Source: Microcyclospora pomicola
Taxonomy: Eukaryota; Ascomycota; Dothideomycetes; Capnodiales
NCBI GenBank assembly: GCA_002786065.1
Contig: NHNY01000002.1
Location: forward strand, 124,001 to 188,000
Length of the DNA: 64,000 nucleotides
Direction: 5' to 3'
Position 1 is the stretch's first letter; each line of letters opens with the position of its first letter. The notes below the pieces were generated by a model. It ran no database searches. It was not told where the DNA came from and worked only from the letters and a program-made list of their open reading frames with translations. The position numbers were made by a program, and so were the translations under genes. Below, piece by piece: positions 56,624 to 64,000 of the stretch.

Positions 56624-57559
56624 TCATGCTCTTCTCATGAGCACCAGCGAGCAGCTTGGACTCATTATTAGTCCTTCATTGCTCTCACCTTTTATGGTTT
56701 CTAATCTCGACATTGTCAAATGCACACAATCTTCCGCTGTACCGACCTTGTCCGGGTTGGCTTCACGCCACCTCACTACTGCAGACGCAGAACCGAACGC
56801 AGCTGCCATCTCTGCGAGTGTACTGGGTGAGCCGAAAAGAAATGGCCCGGGAGCGCCATTCTCGAGCGGTGGCGACGAAGGCACACCTTCGAGGTCCCAA
56901 TCCACTCGCCGCAGAGACGATCGATCGAAGGCATGGGCTTTGGTGCCAGCTACACTCCACGGAAGCGGAAGATCCTTGTAACCGTTCCTGGACAGTTGAT
57001 TCCCAGGCTTCATGTACGGGCTCAACATTCCGTCCTCGAGCTCGGACAACACAGCTTGAATCTCCTTGTGCTTGGAGTGAGAAGGGTGGATGTACATTGA
57101 ACTACAGGTGAACATGGCCAAGGTGCCGCCGGATCTTAGACACTGCGCTGCGGCGGCATAAAACGCTGGCAGATCCATCCAATGCGCGGCCATAGCAACA
57201 GTAAGGACGTCAACAGTACCCAGCTCCTCGTCGCCGAGGACACTCGCGCAGTCCTCTCCGCCAGCAACCTGGAATTTGGCTCGGTCTGTGACACCTCTGA
57301 GCGCGGCGTCTTTGCTTGCTTGCGAGATCATTTCCGGACTAACGTCACACCCAATCGCCTTGCCGAAGTAACCCAGGAGATCCCAAGCAGCCTTCCCAGG
57401 TCCAGTACCGACATCGAAGGCGAGCTTGCGCGGGCCCCTGTGGAAGTCAAGAATGGTTTCGTAGATGGGCGAGGGATATGCACCACCTCGTCCTGCTGCG
57501 TAATCCGCTGCCTGCTGCGGCGTGAAGCTGCGGAAGGTCTCATCGCGGGAGGTCATCAT
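56624..57559 (-). CDS. class I SAM-dependent methyltransferase (trans-aconitate methyltransferase-like)
   Basis: Single exon. The best start is MMTSRDETFRSFTPQQAADY (57559), giving 311 residues; the frame is open further upstream to 57625 without family similarity. Motif I is FDVGTGPGKAAWDL with the acidic residue in GCDVSPEMISQA, then VDVLTVAMAAHWMDLPAFYA, the post-motif region, and LRSGGTLAMFTCSS. This order, and the opening YAAGRGGAYPSPIYETILDF, match the fungal Tmt1/Crg1 group, which methylates small carboxylic acids or cantharidin-like compounds. The actual substrate is not deducible. It lies next to the mannosyltransferase group on the minus strand; I see no functional link. Confidence 0.9.
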   Translation of the reverse strand: MMTSRDETFRSFTPQQAADYAAGRGGAYPSPIYETILDFHRGPRKLAFDVGTGPGKAAWDLLGYFGKAIGCDVSPEMISQASKDAALRGVTDRAKFQVAGGEDCASVLGDEELGTVDVLTVAMAAHWMDLPAFYAAAAQCLRSGGTLAMFTCSSMYIHPSHSKHKEIQAVLSELEDGMLSPYMKPGNQLSRNGYKDLPLPWSVAGTKAHAFDRSSLRRVDWDLEGVPSSPPLENGAPGPFLFGSPSTLAEMAAAFGSASAVVRWREANPDKVGTAEDCVHLTMSRLETIKGESNEGLIMSPSCSLVLMRRA

Positions 57560-57977
57560 GGGGGGACTGCAGCAGTTGAGGTCGTGTTTCAAGAAGAATA
57601 GCCAGTCCAAAGTATGTACATTCAATCGTTGGCATCGATTGTCACCGCAAGCAGCAATAAAGAAGCCATCAGACTTGGCACACTTGCTGCTACGCGAGGT
57701 ATTGACTCAAGAATGAACCGGTCTACATGAGTGTATCGTTCTTGATAGAGTAGGAGACAGGGGTTGTCACAGTCATCATCATTGAAGCTCTGCTGCGGGC
57801 ACTTCCGCATCAATCAATGGACGCGTCCAGCGCTCGTCCGCGGGCGCATGTGCCTCGTGCTCGCACCCTCGTCTTCATGTGCCGCTCTCTCGAAAACCCT
57901 GCCTGCCCAGCTCTTGTCATCACCACAGCGCAAGCCCAGGATCGTCACTCGTTTGCAAGCATACTCCCTCAGAACAG
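57560..57977. other. divergent intergenic spacer
   Basis: Promoter region shared by the methyltransferase and the Anp1-like gene. No separate gene supported. Confidence 0.45.
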
Positions 57978-59275
57978 ATGCGAGCAATGTGGAACTCCAA
58001 TGCGCGAACACGGATCACGCTTGCGATAGCGCTTGCGACAGTCATAATACTGCTATGGAGCGGCGTGGGTGGAACGGCAAAGTGGGACAACACGATCCAA
58101 GACAGAATACAGATGCTGACGAACCAGGTCGTACTTCGGCTCAGGGCCGTCTCTCGAGAGCCAGATCTATGAGCAGGGACAATGGGCAGGACAGGACGAG
58201 GCGCTGCTGCCCCGGCTCGTCGACCTCAACAAGGTCAAGTCGTCGAAGAAAGCCATGGCCAACGGCGAACGAGTCCTCATCCTCACGCCGCTACGCGATG
58301 CCGCGCCATATCTCGGACTGTACTTCGAGCTCCTGACCAATCTCACCTACCCCCACAACCTCATCGATCTTGGTTTCCTCGTCGGAGATAGCAAGGACGA
58401 CACGCTGGCTGCCCTGAGTACGCATTTGAGCCGCATACAGTCGCCGCAGGACAAGAGCTCGTTCAACAGCGTCACGATCATCAAGAAGGACTTTCACGTC
58501 ACGTTGAGTCAGGATGTGCAGGATAGACACGGCTTCGAGGCCCAGGGACCACGCAGGAAGGCCATGGGGCGCGCACGGAACTACCTGCTTGCTGCGACGC
58601 TCACGAATGAACACAGCTGGGTGCATTGGCGCGACGTGGACATTGTCGAGGCGCCGCCGACCATGATACAAGACTTTACGCAGCATGATCGTGACGTCTT
58701 GGTGCCCAGTACGTCCACCATCGACTTCGTAGGCGGAGATTTACTGACGCAGCGCAGACATCTGGTTTCATAGATACAACGACGGCAAGGACGTCGAAGG
58801 TCGCTTCGACTACAACTCCTGGCAGGAGTCCGAACAAGGGCTCAAGCTGGCGGAGTCGCTTTCCAAGGACACCATCATCGCAGAAGGTAGGCGGACGGGT
58901 TCACTTATCATGACACGCAGGCTGACCGTAATGCTAGGCTATGCCGAGATGCCAACAGGCCGTAACCACATGGCCACGATGGGCGACTGGCGACACGACC
59001 AAAAGGTGGAGATGCCGCTTGATGGCATCGGAGGTGTTAGTATCATGGTGAAGGCTGATGTGCACCGATCAGGTAAGTCCGTCAGGATGTATCACAGCGC
59101 GACCGCGCTTTTAACACAGACGATAGGCATCAACTTCCCGTGCTATGGCTTCGAGAATCAGGCTGAGACTGAAGGCTTCGCGAAAATGGCCAAGCGCGCC
59201 GGCTACGGGGTCTTTGGCCTACCCAACTACGTTGTCTGGCACATTGACACCGAGGAGAAGCCTCGAAAAGTATGA
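57978..59275 (+). CDS. anp1: Anp1-type Golgi mannosyltransferase (GT62)
   Basis: Five exons in my model: 57978-58127, 58165-58708, 58758-58886, 58938-59072 and 59127-59275, giving 368 residues. The short basic N-tail (MRAMWNSNARTRI) and transmembrane helix TLAIALATVIILLWSGVG make a type II Golgi protein. The catalytic part matches Anp1: VDLNKVKSSKKAMANGERVL, LTPLRDAAPYLGLYFELLTN, GPRRKAMGRARNYLLAATL, the D-x-D-type HWRDVDIVEAPP, then NIWFHRYNDGKDVEGRFDYN and GFENQAETEGFAKMAKRAGY. In yeast, Anp1, Mnn9 and Mnn10/11 form M-Pol II, which extends the alpha-1,6-mannan backbone. The first intron would be only 37 nt; an alternative donor at 58065 (GTGGGT) gives 100 nt in the same phase. Confidence 0.92.
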
Positions 59276-59941
59276 GCGCTTACAAGCCGCCATGTCGATC
59301 GAAGATAAAAGTGCTGGATCGTTTCTCCTTGTTCTTTCATCGACTAGCATGGCATGGCTGGAATCAATCTCCTGCATTACTCGCGCTTGTGTTACATGCT
59401 TGATATATACATGTCTGAGCGCAATCCATTCAGATCAAGATGCGACTCGAGCGGTTTCGAGATCGAGCCCTCACTACATACTACACGACTTCAGCTCGTT
59501 CGACATGGCGTGGCATCAGCAGGGCCGGATTGGAGCTCATGAGGCTCGAAGAGAAAGTGACCGACTGCTGCAGTCTGTCGCTAATCAGGGTACTGATACG
59601 GCGTGTGGCTCGAGAGCTTTCAGAACGTCGATAGACCAAACATGCAGCGAATGAGGCATCACTTCTGGATGGCGGGGCGTGTTTCGATGCTGCTATGAAC
59701 TTCAGATGCCCCGCTCCAAGGTCAGGTCGACCGCCTGCCATCCTTACTTGGCAGACGAGTGGAGCGTAGCCTGTGAGTTTCATGGCTCAACCGGCGGTGT
59801 GTCGGCAACCACAAAAGCCGCCGGCACTGCGTGGAGGTTGATGTTGCGAAGATACCAGGTCACCACGGAGCAGTGTCAGCACGGTGCGCATCTCGATCAA
59901 CATCCAACGGTCTGGAGCTTGGTAGCGCGATGATCAGCGTC
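59276..59941. other. convergent 3' region, no gene seen
   Basis: About 670 bp between convergent anp1 and the GT34 gene. Nothing coding that I can support. Confidence 0.5.
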
Positions 59942-61175
59942 TCAGGGTACGCGACCTCTCTGAGGCCAGATGTCATCCCATCTCTCCTGGCAGTTGTTGG
60001 CCACCCAGCATCCGGCAAAATGGACTAGCAAGTCGCCCTGCTGCCATTGAGAATCAGGGTGGTCTTCGCTGGTCTCCGCGTAAGCATTGAATGCTCGCTG
60101 CTTTGCGATTTGAACGTGTTGACGCATGGTCAAGTGGTGCTTGAGCAAGTGGCGCTGATTAATGTTAGCCAACGTAAGCAGGAAGCGAGATGAAGCTCAG
60201 CAACGTACCAGTGCATCCTGCTCGAGTCTTTCAAAGGAGGCATACATGAACAGCGGATCAGCCCACATGTCCACCATCCACTGAGTGAAGTGTGACCTCC
60301 TCAGAAGGAAACTGCCGGCATTGATTCCGTTCCAGTCCTGAGCGATGATGAGATCGACCGCCTCGAAATCGATCTCCTGAGGCGCATGAAGATCCAGATC
60401 CTCTGCAGTCTCGGTGATTAGTGACGCTCCAGGCAGCAGCTGCTTTTGCATGCCCGCCTTGGACAAGATCAGACTCTGGATATCCTGGGTCGGCGTCATA
60501 ATGATGGCATCGGCGTCCAACCAGAAGACCCATTGCATATTTGGGTATTGATTGAAGGTTTCGATGATCGCCGGAAGCTTCTTCCACACGGGCGAGACAT
60601 CTCGGAGATCGTATTTGGAGATATTGACGAAGTGGTGCACGTAGCCCTGGTGCTTCGCGTACAGATCCCGGTTCTCGCGAATCATCTCCGTAAGGTTGTT
60701 GATGTCCCTGTTATGTCCTCCGCCATCTGTTGCCGTCAAGATTGCAATCTGACTCGACTTCGGGCCCTTGACGTTGTAGACCATCTTCTTCGGCACGGTT
60801 ATCGTCGTGCTGAGATTGAGGAAGGGCGTCGACTCGATCGCGACTTTGTCCGGACATGGCTCGGCTTCGACCTGTGTCGACGCGTCAGTCGCGGATAGAG
60901 AACAAGCACTGGTGGGAAACGAACTTTCACTTCCGGCTCCAGCTCCGGCTGGGGCTCAGGCTCATTGATCCTGACCGGAACCAAGCGCAGCGTGCTGGCA
61001 TCGTGAGACGTGGTATGGGCAACCGCGGCGAGGACGATGATAGACAGCAGGACCGCCGCAAGACCTATGACGTGCCTGTGGAGAGTGAATCGTCAGATGA
61101 GGACGTGCATCTTCTCCAGCGTGTAACAATAAGGTGTTGGCTGGAGTGAACTGACCGACGATTCGGACGATGCAT
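59942..61175 (-). CDS. Mnn10-type Golgi alpha-1,6-mannosyltransferase (GT34)
   Basis: Four exons: 61175-61156, 61075-60925, 60871-60209 and 60154-59942, giving 348 residues. The first exon encodes only MHRPNRR plus two bases. The second gives the membrane anchor HVIGLAAVLLSIIVLAAVAH and a Glu/Pro stem (EPEPQPELEPEVK). The GT34 (GMA12/MNN10) domain has IAILTATDGGG, YVHHFVNISKYDL, KLPAIIETFNQYPNMQWVFW with the metal-binding D-x-D in LDADAIIMT, NGINAGSFLLRRSHFTQWMV, and HPDSQWQQGDLLVHFAGC. Yeast Mnn10/Mnn11 add alpha-1,6-mannose in M-Pol II; fission-yeast Gma12 is a galactosyltransferase of the same family, so the donor sugar is inferred. The gene shares no promoter with anp1, since their 3' ends converge. 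Confidence 0.9.
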
Positions 61176-61826
61176 GGCGGACGCGCGACAACGATATCGT
61201 CGTCGAAAGACGAGAATCCGCTGATGATCAGACTGTGGAACATTTGGTGAAGTGGTACCGGCACTGCGGCCGTCGTGCGTGACGCTAATCATGCACAATT
61301 GCATCAACGACGGACGCCGCTGTCGATCAAGGTTCGGCTAGCGCATCCAGAGATTAACACCCGCGCCCGCGCCAGTCATTGGTCGATTAAGCTCCGCGGA
61401 CACGGCTCGCGGCTGTCCAGTCAGAGAGATGAGGCGAGCGCATTACTACGCCACTTGCGAGCCTTGTACCGCCTAGGTCGAAGGTTATTAGATGTGTGCA
61501 GCCTCAGGGGAGATGCCTTGCAGTTGCAGCCGTGTCCAGCTCAATATCATAGGCGACCTTCATATCATAATACATGTCGAGGTTGTTGAGAGGTCGATCT
61601 TGATAGCGAGCCTCGAGCCCATTCACGCCGCTGAGCTGACCTATTGAGACAAGCACTGTCTAGGTAGTGAAGTTCATGGTAGGTCTTGAATAATGTCTCT
61701 GCAAAACGCTGGATTTGTAACATATCATGCTCGACGACGCCAAACCCCCAAAATCAATCCTTAGGACGCACAGTGTTCAAGTCTATAGTTTCGAGACTTA
61801 GGTGCAAAGGTGGCTTCATCTTTTCA
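61176..61826. other. intergenic, no gene seen
   Basis: About 650 bp between the tandem minus-strand GT71 and GT34 genes: GT71 3' UTR and GT34 promoter. Confidence 0.5.
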
Positions 61827-63597
61827 TCATCCTGTCTTCTTTGGGTCGAAGTAGTGCCAGTCTGGCGGATGGCCGACGCATAGATCCGGGCTCGCGAGCT
61901 TGTCCAAAACATCCACTCCCTTCTCGGTCGATTTGGGTACGGTCGGGGCTGGGTCGATGAAGCGAAACCCAAAGGTCCGCCGCATGTAACGCCTGATATT
62001 TGAGCAAAGCTGCTCGCTGCCCCATGCCTTGCTCCGACACGCGGTGTGCTCCATCGCCTTGAACAGCAGGGGCTCGGGATCGATCCCGTCCTTCTCAAAG
62101 ACGCCAGTCTGCAGCATCCGCAACCCCATATGCAAGTTCTCGTAGATGAAGTCGCCGGGGTGTTCGTAGGTGCCTCGCCATACCGGTTTCTTCTCGTCCG
62201 GAGAGTGGATGTCAACACATCCGTCGCAGAAGAACTCGCGCATCGAGAATTTGATGATGTTGCAATGTAGGAAGAGCGCGCGGTGCGCTGACTCATGGCG
62301 GGGATCGCCCTGGAGCATGGCGATGCCGTGGAACGCGTCTTGGTACGAGTTGGGCTCTTGCAGAACCTCCACGACGCGGTGCTTGACCTGATAGAAAGAT
62401 CCATCGAGAGCGCGTAGCGCCAGCGCAAAAGTCTCTTTGTCACCCCAACCGGCAAAATTGGCCGATAAGAGGGTGTAGTAGAACTCCGGACCGTAGTAGT
62501 TGTAGTATGCGGCGAGCAGGAGTGACTTGAAAATTGGTCAGTGAAAGCCACCTCACATAGCTGGGATCGAAACCACAATACTGACCTTCCAGTGCCGTCG
62601 TTTATTCCAGACCATCTGGCCACTCTCACTTGTTCCTGCCTTGTACCACCTGTGATCTGCCCATTCGCTGGTAAGACCTACGATGTATGGGAGATGTGGA
62701 CTCGCTATGCTCTCCCAGTAGTCTGGCCAAAGGATGGCCCCGGTGGAGTTGTAGGCCTCTGACTGGAACAGCTCGAGGGGATCCTTCAGCGCTATGCAGT
62801 CTGCGTCCATGAAGACTATCTCCTCAAAGGCGCTAAACAGCATCGTGAAGACTTTGTACTGATATGGGTTCTTGAACGATGCCAGATCCATGTAGTCGCT
62901 GAGTAGACGGCATGCCATGCCCTCAGCTGCCAGCTCCTCACACCACCCCGGCAACTGTTCACCTTTCTGAATCATCCACACCTCGACCGGTATCACACTG
63001 CCTAGCTCTCTCAGAAACCCAAGACTTGTGGCGGCAGGCTCTGAGTATTTCCCTCCAGCCAGAATCACCAATCCTTTCCCACCCGTGAACAAGCCTTCTG
63101 GATAAGCTGGTAGTCCCGCGACCACCTCGGCGTGTATGACTCGTGTCCGCTTTCCATCCGCCTTGCTGATCGCCACTTTCTCCCGAGTCTCAGCGATGTT
63201 TGGATCGCTCCCATCCTTCGGCCTCGGCGGTCTCTCGAGGAGATCCGGGACGGGCTTGCCATCCTTGAACGACTCTTCCACCTTCACCCATATGCTCCTC
63301 AACCTCTGCCGGTCGATCTCGGCCGGCGCGGACACGTTGACTTTCGACCGGACATCGTCGCTGCAGACAAAGGGCGGCGCGGAGCGAAAGGGCGCTCGCA
63401 AGGCCGCAGAGACCTCTGGCGGGATCCGCGTAGGCAGATGGCTCTGATGGTATGCGGCGACGAGCAGAAAGACGAGCACGATAATCGCAGCGTAAATGTA
63501 CCGCCAGGAAGCTGTGGCAACGAATCAGCATTCATCCCCCCACATGGCAACTCGTGGCCGAAGCAAGCCTACCGCGTGTGGCATTCAGTCGCAGCAT
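61827..63597 (-). CDS. Mnn2-type Golgi alpha-1,2-mannosyltransferase (GT71)
   Basis: Three exons: 63597-63573, 63511-62586 and 62525-61827, giving 549 residues. The first exon codes MLRLNATR; the junction yields ASWRYIYAAIIVLVFLLVAA, so a short basic cytosolic tail and a signal anchor. The GT71 (Mnn1/Mnn2/Mnn5) domain has GLVILAGGKYSEPAATSLGF, LGSVIPVEVWMIQKGEQL, NPYQYKVFTMLFSAFEEIVF with the D-x-D in MDADCIALKDPLELF, NSTGAILWPDYWES, GQMVWNKRRHW, and NFAGWGDKETFALALRAL. A late HCNIIKFSMREFF segment fits the Mnn2 branch better than Mnn1. In yeast these enzymes add alpha-1,2-mannose branches to the alpha-1,6 backbone made by the Anp1/Mnn10 complexes. Reading the exons separately would miss the anchor. 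Confidence 0.92.
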
Positions 63598-64000
63598 CGC
63601 GACAAGCACTTCCCCCAGAGCATGTGTGTCATATGAATAGTCGTCCAGGTCGCATGAACAATAATGATCCACACAAACACTATTCCGACTGGATTTGTAC
63701 TATAATCATCAGCCCTTCGTCATCCTGCGAGGCTACGCCTTCATTTCGTGCCGCTTTCGCGCCTGGGCGAGCCCTGAAACTCAATCTGAAAGCTTAATTT
63801 AGCTCATCGGAGCTAGGGCACGTCAATAACTTCCCGCGTCGGAGAACGAGAGACACTAAAATCTCCCTGAACTCCTGAGAGACTCTATCTTTAACATGTG
63901 AACATAGTACTACTATATATATACGAAGAGCCTCCTAGTAAGAACATTACTATAATAGAAGATCTATAGGATCTTTGACTGAGGCTGAAGGGATGGCCTC
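63598..64000. other. AT-rich right edge, no gene seen
   Basis: From about 63790 the sequence becomes AT-rich with a run of TATATATATA (63913 on) and short direct words such as CTATAATAGAAGATCTATAGGATC. It could be the beginning of a repeat or the edge of an AT-rich block, but too little is visible to say. Confidence 0.4.

Noticed and set aside
1-64000. Transposons, virus-like elements, CRISPR arrays
   Set aside because: No reverse transcriptase, transposase, integrase or capsid-like sequence and no regular spacer arrays were seen; CRISPR is not expected in a fungal nucleus.

Overview
This window is nuclear DNA of a filamentous ascomycete (Pezizomycotina). Most genes carry zero to four short introns (about 50-100 nt) with GTAAGT/GTATGT-type donors, CTAAC/CTGAC branch sites and CAG/TAG acceptors. 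Gene spacing is compact and the proteins are typical of filamentous fungi (Vts1, Sds23, Crh-type GH16, Anp1/Mnn10/Mnn2 mannosyltransferases). The feel is Dothideomycetes, but that is inference; nothing here fixes the genus. I found no recognisable transposon body, virus copy, CRISPR array or secondary-metabolite backbone gene. Several genes only become clear after splicing by eye, so the exon coordinates below are my models.

Left third (0-24 kb), housekeeping and genome maintenance: an unknown Q-rich protein; a hidden 4-exon mdm35/TRIAP1 homologue; rrp6 (exosome) divergent from ung1 (uracil-DNA glycosylase); cystathionine gamma-synthase; smc6; a secreted GH16 glucanase; the RNA-binding protein vts1; and a 1428-residue coiled-coil spindle-pole/MTOC protein with a CM1-like motif and a PACT-like end.

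Middle (24-48 kb): a UCH37-type deubiquitinase; an MFS transporter; an intron-containing tRNA-Tyr; an uncharacterised protein with a C2H2-like tail; the divergent pair mtq2/sdhaf3; a small acidic protein; sds23; a Crh-like GH16 wall transglycosylase with a membrane anchor; an App1-type phosphatase; a MAPEG-like membrane protein; and a secreted GH32 fructan/sucrose hydrolase. Genes from about 37 to 48 kb look richer in G/C-ending codons than those to the left. Intergenic DNA here and around 24 kb carries short palindromes and tandem repeats built on AAGGTACC/CCTTAC words.

Right part (50-64 kb): a 65-residue conserved mini-protein; vps41 (HOPS) divergent from an MRX10/RMND1-type mitochondrial protein; a SAM methyltransferase; then three adjacent Golgi mannosyltransferases from three families, Anp1-type GT62, Mnn10-type GT34 and Mnn2-type GT71. 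All three are type II membrane proteins whose yeast relatives act in one pathway, building the alpha-1,6 mannan backbone and its alpha-1,2 branches. This physical cluster is the most interesting item in the window. The last 200 bases are AT-rich and unexplained.
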